From an uncultured Propionibacteriaceae bacterium (GTDB lineage Bacteria; Actinomycetota; Actinomycetes; Propionibacteriales; Propionibacteriaceae): 64,000 nucleotides of DNA. How positions within the stretch are numbered: the stretch's first letter is position 1; each line of letters begins with the position of its first letter. The stretch is from NCBI GenBank assembly GCA_937926975.1, contig CALBCJ010000041.1:1-64000 (forward strand), read 5' to 3'. A model generated the notes under the pieces. The model ran no database searches. It was not told the origin of the DNA and was given only the letters and a program-made list of their open reading frames with translations. The translations under genes were made by a program, and so were the position numbers. Positions 45,896 to 54,984 of the stretch are shown piece by piece.

Positions 45896-46852
45896 ATGGC
45901 CTGGCGGGGCCCGCTGCTGAAGCTGGTTGCGGCGCTGGCTGTGTTCGGCGTCGTCCAGGGGCTGATCACGGCCGGGGTGGTCGACGACTTCGCCCTGATC
46001 ACGATCATCACGATCTGCATCAACATCGTCCTGGCGACCAGCCTCAACCTGATCACCGGGTTCACCGGGCAGTTCTCGCTGGGGCACGCCGGCTTCATGG
46101 CGCTCGGCGCGTACGTGACCGGGCTGTTCACGATCCAGTACCCGACCCTGGGCGGGTTCGCTGTCGGGCTGCTGCTGGGCTCGCTCGCGGCAGCCCTGGT
46201 CGGGCTGCTGGTCGGGCTGCCGACGCTGCGGCTGCGCGGCGACTACCTGGCGATCGCGACCCTGGGCATGGCCGAGATCATCCGGGTCACCCTGCTCACC
46301 CTCGACATCACCAACGGCGCTGCCGGGCTGAACGGGATCCCGCCGTTCATGGACTGGCCCACAGCGTTCGCGCTGACGCTGGTCACGGTGGTCCTGATCG
46401 GCAACTACCTGCGCTCGCGGCACGGGCGCGACTGCATCGCGGTCCGCGAGGACGAGACCGCCGCCGACGCGGTCGGGGTGAACACCACCTTCGCCAAGGT
46501 CTCCGCCTTCGTGGTCGGGGCCTTCTTCGGTGGCCTGGCCGGCGGGATGTACGCCTCGTACTTCTTCTTCCTCAAGCCTGACCAGTTCGGCTTCCTGAAG
46601 TCGGTCGACATCCTCGTGATCGTGGTCCTGGGCGGGATGGGGTCACTGTCGGGCTCGGTGATCGGGGCGATCCTGCTGGGGTTGCTGTCGACCGCCACCC
46701 AGGGCGTGCCGGAGGTCCGGATGATCGTGTACGGGCTGGTGCTGGTGGTGATCATGGTCTTCCGGCCGCAGGGGCTGCTCGGTGACTCCGAGCTCAGCTG
46801 GAGGATGCTGAGGCGGCTGGTCGGGTCACGGCGCACGGAGGCCCAGCCATGA
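45896..46852 (+). CDS. livM: Branched-chain amino acid ABC transporter permease LivM-type
   Basis: A 318-residue permease with about nine hydrophobic helices. SLNLITGFTGQFSLGHAGFMALGAYVTGL is the LivM signature, and the coupling loop is VREDETAADAVGVN. The first ~30 residues are one helix. The stop overlaps the ATG of livG (ATGA). Length is typical of short LivM versions. Confidence 0.95.
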   Translation: MAWRGPLLKLVAALAVFGVVQGLITAGVVDDFALITIITICINIVLATSLNLITGFTGQFSLGHAGFMALGAYVTGLFTIQYPTLGGFAVGLLLGSLAAALVGLLVGLPTLRLRGDYLAIATLGMAEIIRVTLLTLDITNGAAGLNGIPPFMDWPTAFALTLVTVVLIGNYLRSRHGRDCIAVREDETAADAVGVNTTFAKVSAFVVGAFFGGLAGGMYASYFFFLKPDQFGFLKSVDILVIVVLGGMGSLSGSVIGAILLGLLSTATQGVPEVRMIVYGLVLVVIMVFRPQGLLGDSELSWRMLRRLVGSRRTEAQP

Positions 46853-47629
46853 GCCCGGTCCTGGAGGTGGCGGGCCTGACCCGCAGCTTCGGTGGCCTGA
46901 CCGCGGTCTCGGCGGTCGACCTGGAGGTCGGCGAGGGTGAGCTGGTCGGCCTGATCGGTCCCAACGGCGCCGGCAAGACGACCGTGTTCAACCTGCTTAC
47001 CGGGGTCTACCCGCCCAGCTCGGGCAGCATCACCTTTCACCGCGACGGCCGCCCGCTCCAGATCGGGGGCAAGGCCCCGTACGCGATCTGCCGGGCCGGG
47101 ATCGGGCGGACCTTCCAGAACATCCGGCTGTTCCGCAACCTCACCGTGCTGGAGAACGTGAAGGTGGCGATGCAGCAGACCGTGCGCTACCCGATGCTGG
47201 CCTCGTTCCTGCACGTCCTCGGGTACGGTGCGGGGGAGCGGCGGATCCACGAGCAGAGCATGGAGCTGCTGGAGCGGCTGGGGCTGGCCGGCAAGCCGGA
47301 CGAGCAGGCCCGCAACCTCTCGTACGGGGAGCAGCGGCACCTGGAGATCGCCCGGGCCCTGGCGACCCGGCCCACGCTGCTGCTGCTGGACGAGCCGGCA
47401 GCCGGCATGAACCCGGCCGAGACCGCCGCCCTGACCACTTTGATCCGCGAGCTGCGTGACGACTTCTCGCTGTCGGTGCTGCTGATCGAGCACGACATGT
47501 CGCTGGTCATGACGCTCTGCGAGCGGCTGTACGTGCTGGACCACGGCCAGCTGATCAGCTCTGGAAGCCCCGACCAGGTCCGCTCCGACCGCAAGGTGGT
47601 CGAGGCCTACCTGGGTGAGGAGGCGCCCC

Positions 47630-47637
<8 letters not shown>
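46849..47637 (+). CDS. livG: Branched-chain amino acid ABC transporter ATPase LivG-type
   Basis: A 262-residue nucleotide-binding subunit. Walker A is GPNGAGKTT, signature LSYGEQRHLEIA, Walker B LLLLDEPAAGMNP and switch His IEHDMSLVM. The LivG-specific insert after the Q-loop (RTFQNIRLFRNLTVLENV) and the C-terminal AYLGEE are present. It starts in an ATGA overlap with livM. It energises the LivHM channel with LivF. Confidence 0.96.
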
Positions 47638-48337
<700 letters not shown>

Positions 48338-48340
48338 AAG

Positions 48341-48979
48341 ATGTTCGTGAAGAACCGGATGACCGCGAACCCGTTCACGGTGGGGCCCGACGAGACCGTG
48401 CCCACGGCGGTGGCGCTGATGACGAAGAAAGGCGTCCGGCACCTGCCGGTGGTCAGCCGGGGCCGGGTCGTGGGGGTGCTGTCGAAGGGTGATGTCGACG
48501 CGGCTGGCCCGTCACGGGCGACGAGCCTGTCGGCCGGTGAGATCACGTACCTGCTGAACAAGCTCAAGGTCTCGAAGATCATGACCCGCGACCCGATCCT
48601 GATCGCCCCGGACGCGCTGCTGGAAGAGGCCGCGGTCCTGATGCGGGACAACAAGATCGAGATGCTGCCGGTGGTGGAGGACGGTGAACTGGTCGGGGTG
48701 ATCACCGAGAGCGCGATCCTCGACGCGTTCATCGAGCTGCTCGGCTTCCGTGACCCCGGGACCCGGCTCACGATCTCAGCCCCCGACCGGCCCGGGATGC
48801 TGCAGCGGCTCGGGGAGGTGACCGCGAAGCACCACGCCAACGTGCAGCACGTCGCCGTGTACCGGGGCGGAGAGCAGTCGATCGTGGTGCTCGGGGTCAA
48901 CACCCACAACGCGGAGCAGATCGAGGCCGAGCTGGAGCAGCAGGGCTGCACGGTGCTGGCAACCCTGTCGAATCCCTAG
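48341..48979 (+). CDS. CBS-pair plus ACT domain protein (AcuB-like)
   Basis: A 212-residue cytosolic protein. Residues 1-135 contain two CBS motifs (MTANPFTVGPDETVPTAVALM with HLPVV, and MTRDPILIAPDALLEEAAVLM with MLPVV), forming a nucleotide-binding Bateman module. Residues 140-212 form an ACT domain (LTISAPDRPGMLQRLGEVTAK), usually an amino-acid sensor. It begins 3 bases after livF, so it belongs to the liv operon. A plausible role is to sense adenylates and branched-chain amino acids and adjust transport or metabolism; this is inferred from domains and position. AcuB of acetoin metabolism has similar architecture. Confidence 0.85.
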   Translation: MFVKNRMTANPFTVGPDETVPTAVALMTKKGVRHLPVVSRGRVVGVLSKGDVDAAGPSRATSLSAGEITYLLNKLKVSKIMTRDPILIAPDALLEEAAVLMRDNKIEMLPVVEDGELVGVITESAILDAFIELLGFRDPGTRLTISAPDRPGMLQRLGEVTAKHHANVQHVAVYRGGEQSIVVLGVNTHNAEQIEAELEQQGCTVLATLSNP

Positions 48980-49040
48980 CTGTCTAGTCCCTCGCCAGCG
49001 GGCTGCTCCCGGCGGGGCAGTGACGGCCCTAGGACCGTCG

Positions 49041-49077
49041 CCGGGGCCAGGCCTGGGTGAGCCAGACCCGGCCCCGG
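49041..49077. terminator. Bidirectional terminator-like hairpin between convergent operons
   Basis: CCGGGGCC (49041-49048) pairs with GGCCCCGG (49070-49077), with an inner GGGT (49055-49058)/ACCC (49066-49069) stem. It lies between the liv operon and the convergent sugar-binding gene. Confidence 0.6.
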
Positions 49078-49134
49078 GAGGTCAGCGCCCGGTCGGCGAC
49101 CAGGCGCCGCAGGACTGGGCCGGCCCGACCCGGC

Positions 49135-50445
49135 TCACCAGCCAGGCAGGCCGAGCTGCTGGGCCTGCTTCTTCAGGTCCTCGTCGTACAGGGCGGCGGC
49201 CTCGACGGCCGTCTTCTGCCCGGTGCCGACCAGGATCACGATGTGCTCCAGGTTCGGGCCCTTGATCGGGGAGACGAACTCCAGCGCCGAGACCGAGGTG
49301 CCGGCGTCGGCGTACGCGACGATGTCCTTCACGACCCGGGGGACATCGCCGGTCGGCTTGCAGGTCTTCGTCCCGTACGGGCCGTTCGGCTGGGCGCCCG
49401 CGTTCTGGACCTGGCAGCCGGCGTCGGAGGCCGCAAACTTCACGAACTCCTTGGCTCCCTCCAGCTTCTCGCCGGTCACCGTCTTCGGGATGTACAGGCC
49501 GTTGCAGACCCAGGTGGTGAGGATGTTCTGGGTGGCCCTCTTGCCCGGGATCCCGAAGAAGCCGAGGTCAGCCACCTTGTCGGGCTGGTTCTTGGAGATG
49601 ATGTCGATCGAGCTCGACAGGATCGGGAAGTGGGCGGCCTCGCCGTTGGCGAGCTTCACGATCACCTGCTCCTGGGTGGCCGCGGCCGCGTCCGGGTTGA
49701 AGTAGCCGGCCTTGAACAGCTCCTCGGTGTACTGGAAGCCGGCCAGGGCGGGCTCCTGGGAGAACGTGGCCTGGTTCTTGGTGTACTTGTCGGCCCACTG
49801 CGGGTCGGCCTTGGCGACATTGGCGTAGTCGCCGAGGATGAACAGCTGCGAGGTCCAGGTGGTGCCGTACGACTGGAGGACGGGGATCTTGCCGGCCGCC
49901 TTGACCTTCGCGTTGTTCGCCATGAACTCGTCCCAGTTCTTCGGGACCGACAGGCCCAGCTCGGCGTACAGCTTCGTGTTGTACATGATTCCGCCGCCGG
50001 AGCCCGAGCCCCACGGCCCGCCGTACACCCTGCCGTCCATGGTGACCGCGGTACGGAAGGCGTCGGTCAGGTTGCTGGCCCAGGACTCGCCGGACAGGTC
50101 GACCAGGTTGCGCTCCGGGTTGATGTTGCGCATCAGCGAGCCGGAGTTGTACTGGAAGATCTCCGGCATCTCCCCGGTGGCCAGCCGGGTCTTGACGATG
50201 TTGTCGCCCTCGCCGCCGCCGGGGCGGACCTCAATGCTGACCTGGTACCTGTCCTGCGACTCGTTGAAGGCCTTCATCAGGCCCTCGGCGTACGCGGTGT
50301 TGGTGTTGCCGGTCGAGTACAGCAGCTTCAGCGGGACCCGGTTGCCGCCGCCGCTGGAGCCCAGGCTGCCGGACTGGCAGCCGGAGGCCGCCAGCAGAGC
50401 GCCGGCGCCGAGGCCGGTGAGGAAGGTCTTGCGGGTGACTGTCAT
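49135..50445 (-). CDS. Sugar ABC transporter substrate-binding lipoprotein
   Basis: A 436-residue family 1 extracellular binding protein. The signal peptide has an Arg-Lys start (MTVTRKTFLTGLGAG) and lipobox AASGC (Cys about residue 23). The mature protein has the usual two-lobe pattern with NIVKTRLATGEMPEIFQYNSGSL and GGIMYNTKLYAELGLSVPKNWDEF. It lies 10 bp after the rhamnosidase gene on the same strand. The permeases MalF- and MalG-like are encoded divergently at 53062-54818. No ATPase gene is present here, so a shared MsiK-type ATPase is expected, as in many actinobacteria. Confidence 0.92.
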   Translation of the reverse strand: MTVTRKTFLTGLGAGALLAASGCQSGSLGSSGGGNRVPLKLLYSTGNTNTAYAEGLMKAFNESQDRYQVSIEVRPGGGEGDNIVKTRLATGEMPEIFQYNSGSLMRNINPERNLVDLSGESWASNLTDAFRTAVTMDGRVYGGPWGSGSGGGIMYNTKLYAELGLSVPKNWDEFMANNAKVKAAGKIPVLQSYGTTWTSQLFILGDYANVAKADPQWADKYTKNQATFSQEPALAGFQYTEELFKAGYFNPDAAAATQEQVIVKLANGEAAHFPILSSSIDIISKNQPDKVADLGFFGIPGKRATQNILTTWVCNGLYIPKTVTGEKLEGAKEFVKFAASDAGCQVQNAGAQPNGPYGTKTCKPTGDVPRVVKDIVAYADAGTSVSALEFVSPIKGPNLEHIVILVGTGQKTAVEAAALYDEDLKKQAQQLGLPGW

Positions 50446-50455
50446 GGTGCCCTCC

Positions 50456-52726
50456 TTAGGCGTTCAGGCTGACCTGGCAGCTGCCGGCCAGCTCCTGTAC
50501 TGAGCCGTCGGGGTGACGCAGCTCACCGGTCACCCCGTCGGGGAGGACCACGTCGACCGTGGTCCGACCGGCATCCGTGCGCCAGTGCACGCTGACGGTG
50601 CCGGAGGGGGTGTCGAGGCTGGTCGTGGCCCAGGTCAGGCCACCACCAGGCCGGGGGGCTACGAGCACCCGGCGGTAGCCCGGCTCCAGCGGGGCCAGCC
50701 CGCCCACCACCTGGTGCAGCCAGTCGGCCACCGCGCCCAGGGCGTAGTGGTTGAAGGACGTCATCTCGCCAGGGTTGATGCTGCCGTCGGGCAGCATCGA
50801 GTCCCAGCGCTCCCAGACCGTGGTGGCGCCCATCGTCACCGGGTACAGCCAGGACGGGTTCTCCCGCTCCAGCAGCAGCCGGTAGGCCTCGTCCAGGTGC
50901 CCGGTCCGGGTCAGCGCCGGCAGCACGAACGGGGTGCCGGCGAAGCCGGTCGCGATCCGGTACTGGTTCTCGGCGACCAGCTCGGCCAGCCGCCGCCCGG
51001 CGAGCTGCTCCTGCTCGGGGGTCAGCAGCCCGAAGCAGATTGCCAGCGCGTACACCGTCGGGCAGTCGGAGCGGACCGTGCCCTCAGCGCAGACGTAGTG
51101 CTGGCCGAAGGCCTGCCGCAGCCGGTCGGCGTACCTGCGGTAGCGCTCGGCCGCCTCGGTCTCGCCGAGCAGGGTGGCGGTCTCGGTGGTGATCACCGCC
51201 GAGCGGTAGAGGCACGCGGTCGCCACCACGCCCTTGTCGGCCTTGGCCGCGGCCGGGTCCTCGGGCGGCGCGCTCGGGTCGAGCCAGTCAGCGAACTGGA
51301 AGCAGCCTTCCCACAGCCCGTCGCCGGTGAGCAGGGTCTCGACGTGGTCGAGGTGTGAGGTCATGACCGGGAAGGCCCGCCGCAGCGCGTCGAGGTCCCC
51401 GTACGCCTGCCACAGGGCCCAGGGCACCCAGCAGCCGGCGTCGCTCCACAGGCAGGTCGACTCCGGCGGCCGGCCCGGGCGCTGCCGGTCCAGCTTGAGG
51501 ACGTCGGGGACCACGTACGGGATGATCCCGCCGTGGTGAGCCTGCTCGACCGCGACGTTCTCCAGCCACTCCCCGAGGAAGGCCGAGACGTCGAACAGGA
51601 AGGCTGCTGTGGGGGCGAAGGCAGAGATGTCGCCGGTCCAGCCGAGCCGCTCGTCGCGCTGCGGGCAGTCGGTGGGGAGGTCGACGAAGTTTCCCTTCTG
51701 GCCCCACACCACGTTGCGGTGCAGCTGGCTGACCAGCTCGTTGGAGCACTCGAAGTGCCCGGTCCGGCGCAGGTCGGAGTGGATCACGACCGCGGTCAGG
51801 TCCTGCTCGGTGGGGGTGCCGGGCCAGCCGGTCACCTCGACGTACCGGAAGCCGTGGAAGGTCAGGGTCGGCTCGAAGACGTCGTCACCGCCGGAGCAGA
51901 TGAACCGGTCGGTGGCCTTCGCGCTCCGCAGCGGCCGGGTGCCGATCTCGTCGTGCTCCAGCACCTCGGCGTGCCGCAGGGTGATCTCGGTCCCGGCCGG
52001 GGCGCAGATGCGGGCCTGGACCCAGCCGACGAGGTTCTGCCCGAAGTCGACCAGCGTCTTGCCGGAGGGCGACTGCCAGGTCCTGACCGGCGAGACCTGC
52101 TCGTGGCGGACCACCCGGGGCCCGGTGTACGCGACCAGCCGGGCGTGGTCGAAGTCGACCTCCCGTACCCCGCCCCAGCCGGGCCGGGGGCTCGGGTCGG
52201 TGCACCAGCCGGTGACGTCGACCCGGGCGTCGATGGTCTCGCCGTCGTACAGGTCGTTCGCCAGCACCGGCGACGGGCCGGACTGCCAGCCGGGGCCGGT
52301 GGCGACGAGCTGCTCGTGGCCGTCGGCGTACCGCAGCCGCAGCTCGGCGATCACCGCCGGCTGCTGGGCGTAGAAGCCCTGGCCGCCCTGGAAGCCGAGC
52401 CGCCCGACGGCCCAGCCGCGGCCGAGCTGGAAGCCGAGCACGACCGGCCCGTCGCCGGTGAGGTGGGCGGTCACGTCGTACGTGTAGACCCGGACCCGCC
52501 ACTCGTAGCTGGACCACCCGGGGCAGAGGAGGTCGGCGCCGACCCGCTGCCCGTTCAGGTACGGCTCGAAGAGCCCGAGCCCGCTGGCCTCCAGGGTGGC
52601 GGCCACGACCTCACCGTGGCCTGGGTCGCGCTCGGCGACGGTGCGCACCAGGGGGGCTTGGGCGTGCTCGGCCTCGGACTCGATCAGGCGGGCGGACGAC
52701 AGCAGGGAACGGGTGGACGTGGTCAC
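50456..52726 (-). CDS. Alpha-L-rhamnosidase, GH78
   Basis: About 756 residues from GTG 52726, with AAGGAG 8 nt upstream. The N-terminal beta-sandwich domains (PYLNGQRVGADLLCPGWSSYEWRVRVYTYDVT and the DFGQNLVGWV block) are followed by the (alpha/alpha)6 barrel. The GH78 signature DCPQRDERLGWTGD contains conserved acidic residues, and ENVAVEQAHHGGIIPYVVPD, CLWSDAGCWVPWALWQ and NPGEMTSFNHYALGAVADWL are further family blocks. A C-terminal beta-sandwich ends the protein. No signal peptide is present, so it works in the cytosol on imported rhamnosides. It heads a minus-strand unit with a sugar-binding protein. Confidence 0.93.
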   Translation of the reverse strand: MTTSTRSLLSSARLIESEAEHAQAPLVRTVAERDPGHGEVVAATLEASGLGLFEPYLNGQRVGADLLCPGWSSYEWRVRVYTYDVTAHLTGDGPVVLGFQLGRGWAVGRLGFQGGQGFYAQQPAVIAELRLRYADGHEQLVATGPGWQSGPSPVLANDLYDGETIDARVDVTGWCTDPSPRPGWGGVREVDFDHARLVAYTGPRVVRHEQVSPVRTWQSPSGKTLVDFGQNLVGWVQARICAPAGTEITLRHAEVLEHDEIGTRPLRSAKATDRFICSGGDDVFEPTLTFHGFRYVEVTGWPGTPTEQDLTAVVIHSDLRRTGHFECSNELVSQLHRNVVWGQKGNFVDLPTDCPQRDERLGWTGDISAFAPTAAFLFDVSAFLGEWLENVAVEQAHHGGIIPYVVPDVLKLDRQRPGRPPESTCLWSDAGCWVPWALWQAYGDLDALRRAFPVMTSHLDHVETLLTGDGLWEGCFQFADWLDPSAPPEDPAAAKADKGVVATACLYRSAVITTETATLLGETEAAERYRRYADRLRQAFGQHYVCAEGTVRSDCPTVYALAICFGLLTPEQEQLAGRRLAELVAENQYRIATGFAGTPFVLPALTRTGHLDEAYRLLLERENPSWLYPVTMGATTVWERWDSMLPDGSINPGEMTSFNHYALGAVADWLHQVVGGLAPLEPGYRRVLVAPRPGGGLTWATTSLDTPSGTVSVHWRTDAGRTTVDVVLPDGVTGELRHPDGSVQELAGSCQVSLNA

Positions 52727-52781
52727 GGGCGGCGCTCCTTCGCGCGGCGGTCGGTGGACGGGGATAGCCCAGCACGACGAT

Positions 52782-52793
52782 TGAAACGTGTCA
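52782..52793. promoter_or_regulatory. LacI-type operator, rhamnosidase side
   Basis: TGAAACGTGTCA is an imperfect palindrome with a central CG, typical of LacI/GalR operators. It overlaps a minus-strand -35-like TTGACA (complement of 52790-52795), placed about 65 bp before the rhamnosidase start. Confidence 0.55.
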
Positions 52794-52870
52794 AGGGCCG
52801 GGCTGAGCCCGCGTCCCTGCGGCACCAGCGGGGCGAGCCGGCGGCCGGGCCGAGCGCCCGTCGAGCGGCG

Positions 52871-52953
52871 GCCCACCGAGCGGGGGGTGAGCCCACACCT
52901 GCGGGTTGCAGGAGGCGGCGAGCGCGCGGCGGTCCACCGAGCGGGGTGAGCCC
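52871..52953. repeat. Diverged direct repeat in the control region
   Basis: Two copies of a GC-rich block of about 20 bases (52871-52892 and 52934-52953) share CCACCGAGCGGGG and TGAGCCC. They lie between the two operators. Confidence 0.6.
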
Positions 52954-52954
52954 C

Positions 52955-52983
52955 TTGACGGCGGCAGCGCTACGGCGTACTCT
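52955..52983 (+). promoter_or_regulatory. Promoter of the sugar permease genes
   Basis: -35 TTGACG (52955-52960), 17-bp spacer and -10 TACTCT (52978-52983) form the best sigma-70-type promoter in the window. A LacI-type operator follows 11 bp downstream. Confidence 0.65.
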
Positions 52984-52994
52984 CCGACGAATCG

Positions 52995-53006
52995 TGAATC
53001 GTTTCA
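52995..53006. promoter_or_regulatory. LacI-type operator, permease side
   Basis: TGAATCGTTTCA, flanked by G and C that extend the palindrome, has the central CG of LacI-family sites. It sits at or just after the predicted transcription start, a repressing position. Confidence 0.6.
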
Positions 53007-53061
53007 CGGCAGCGTCGCCGAGCGTTCCCGCGACGCTGCCCGGACCCGAGAGGCAGGTCCT

Positions 53062-53973
53062 ATGGCCGCTGCTCCAGCCCGGCGCGCGCCTTTCGGTCGG
53101 GCCGTGTCCCAGGTCTACACCCGGTCTGCGTACCCGGTGTGGTTCCTGGCCCCGGCCGCGATCCTCTTTCTCACGTTCTTCCTGGTGCCGACCGTGGCGT
53201 CGTTCTACTACGCCTTCACCCGCTGGGACCTGCAGGAGGCGACCTGGATCGGGCTGGCCAACTTTCGGCAGTTCTTCGCCGAGCCGCAGCTGGTCCAGGG
53301 GCTGACCAACACGATCATCTACGCCGTGGTCACCAGCGGCAGCAAGGTGGTGATCGGGCTGCCGCTGGCGGTGCTGCTGACCAGCAGCGTCCTGGGCCGG
53401 GGGCTGGTGCGGTCGATCATCTTCTTTCCGGTGCTGGTCTCCACGGTCGGTGTGGGTATTGCCTTCAAGGCCCTGATGGACCCCAACCTCGGCCTCATCA
53501 ACCGGGCCCTGGCGGTGGTCGGGATCGACGGGCCAGGCTGGCTCATCAACCCTGACCTGGCCCTGTTCTCGGTCGCCATCGTCGACATCTGGAAAGGGGT
53601 CGGGCTGGCCACCCTGATCTACATGGCCGGCATTCTCGCCATCCCCAAGGAGTACTACGAGGCGGCCGAGGTCGACGGGACCGGAAAGCTCAGGCAGTTC
53701 TTCCACATCACCTTGCCGCTGGCCTGGCCGGCCACCGCCACCGTGATCACCCTGTCGCTGATCGGCGGGCTGCGCTCCTTTGACCTGATCTGGGCCATGA
53801 CCAAGGGCGGGCCGGGGTTCGCCTCCGACGTCATCGCGTCGGTGATCTACAAGCAGTACCAGGCTGGCTTCTACGGGCTCTCGACCGCCGGCAACGTGGT
53901 GCTGTTCCTGCTGGTGGCGCTGGTCGTGATGCCGCTGCAGTACCTGCTGACCCGACGGGAGGTGGACCTGTGA
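53062..53973 (+). CDS. Sugar ABC transporter permease (MalF-like)
   Basis: A 303-residue protein with six helices. The N-terminal FLAPAAILFLTFFLVPTVASFYYAF and the coupling motif EYYEAAEVDGTGKLRQFFHITLPLAWP (EAA loop) define the carbohydrate uptake-1 family. Start ATG 53062 has GAGAGG/AGG upstream; the frame is open farther 5' through the operators but that part cannot be translated from the predicted transcript. It partners the next gene product. The binding protein and rhamnosidase are divergent across the LacI-type control region. Confidence 0.94.
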   Translation: MAAAPARRAPFGRAVSQVYTRSAYPVWFLAPAAILFLTFFLVPTVASFYYAFTRWDLQEATWIGLANFRQFFAEPQLVQGLTNTIIYAVVTSGSKVVIGLPLAVLLTSSVLGRGLVRSIIFFPVLVSTVGVGIAFKALMDPNLGLINRALAVVGIDGPGWLINPDLALFSVAIVDIWKGVGLATLIYMAGILAIPKEYYEAAEVDGTGKLRQFFHITLPLAWPATATVITLSLIGGLRSFDLIWAMTKGGPGFASDVIASVIYKQYQAGFYGLSTAGNVVLFLLVALVVMPLQYLLTRREVDL

Positions 53974-54818
53974 GCGAGTCGCCCAGCGGCCGTGCTCCCA
54001 GCGTCTGGCGCCGGCTGCCGCTGACCATCATCACGTTCGCGGTGGTGACGGTGGTCTTCGTCGTCCCCTTCGCGTTCATCGTGCTGCAGGCCGTCAAGAG
54101 CTCGGCCGAGTCGTCGGAGCTGAGCCTGTCCTGGCCGAGTGAGACCCGGGTCGTGGAGAACTTTCGCGAGGTCATCTCGGCCCGTCAGTACGACCTGGTG
54201 CTGGCCTTCATCAACTCCTCGGTGCTGACCGTGGTCTCGGTCACCTTCATGGTGCTCTTCGCGGCGATGGCGGCCTTCATCTGGCAGCGTCGCAAAGGGC
54301 GGGTCGGCTTTCTCATCCAGCTGATGGTGCTGGCCGGGCTGGTGATCCCGCCGGCCGTCGTCCCGACAGTGTGGGTGCTGCAGAGCCTCGGGCTGTTCAA
54401 GACCCTGCCCGGCCTGATCTTCATCGAGATCACCTTCGGCATGTCGTTCTCGACGATGCTGTTTCGGGCCTTCATCGCGGCGATCCCGCGGGAGATCGAC
54501 GAGGCCGCCATCGTCGACGGGGCGGGTCCGCTGCGGCTCTTCTTCTCGGTGATCTTTCCGCTGCTGCGCCCGGTGATCATCACGGTCGTGGTGGTCCAGT
54601 CGGTGCACGTCTTCAATGACTTCACCTCACCGCTGTACTTCCTGCCGGGCTACCCGACCGTGCAGCTCACCCTGTACTCGTTCATGTCGGAGTTCCTGAC
54701 CGAGTACAACCTGCTCTTCATGAACGTGCTGCTGATCACCATCCCACCGCTGATCATGTTCATCATCTTCAACCGGCAGATGGTGGCCGGGATGACCTCG
54801 GGAGCGGTCAAGGGGTAG
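53970..54818 (+). CDS. Sugar ABC transporter permease (MalG-like)
   Basis: A 282-residue six-helix permease. The EAA coupling loop is REIDEAAIVDGAGPLRLFFSVIFPLLRP, typical of MalG-like proteins. The GTG start overlaps the stop of the MalF-like gene (GTGA). The C-terminus is NRQMVAGMTSGAVKG, normal for the family. Together with its partner it should import rhamnose-containing oligosaccharides, given the adjacent GH78 enzyme; the exact sugar is inferred. Confidence 0.94.
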   Translation: MSESPSGRAPSVWRRLPLTIITFAVVTVVFVVPFAFIVLQAVKSSAESSELSLSWPSETRVVENFREVISARQYDLVLAFINSSVLTVVSVTFMVLFAAMAAFIWQRRKGRVGFLIQLMVLAGLVIPPAVVPTVWVLQSLGLFKTLPGLIFIEITFGMSFSTMLFRAFIAAIPREIDEAAIVDGAGPLRLFFSVIFPLLRPVIITVVVVQSVHVFNDFTSPLYFLPGYPTVQLTLYSFMSEFLTEYNLLFMNVLLITIPPLIMFIIFNRQMVAGMTSGAVKG

Positions 54819-54984
54819 GGCGCTGGGGGCGCAGGGCAGGCCCTCGCCGGTCGGCCGCAGAGGTCGCCGGGGAGCGGGCGGCAGCGTGAACCCGTACGGG
54901 TGCAGCGATCCACCTCCTGGACGAGGGGTGACGGGCCTGCCGCGGAGGCTAGCCTCAGCCGCGTACCCGAGCAGAGAGGACCCC

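Larger units (their letters stand above)
52727..53061. other. Divergent control region of the rhamnoside locus
   Basis: This 335-bp region holds a promoter and LacI-type operator for each direction, plus a diverged direct repeat built on CCACCGAGCGGGG(GG)TGAGCCC (around 52871-52892 and 52934-52953). Open frames across it are Arg/Pro-rich and not credible as genes. No regulator gene is adjacent. Confidence 0.6.
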
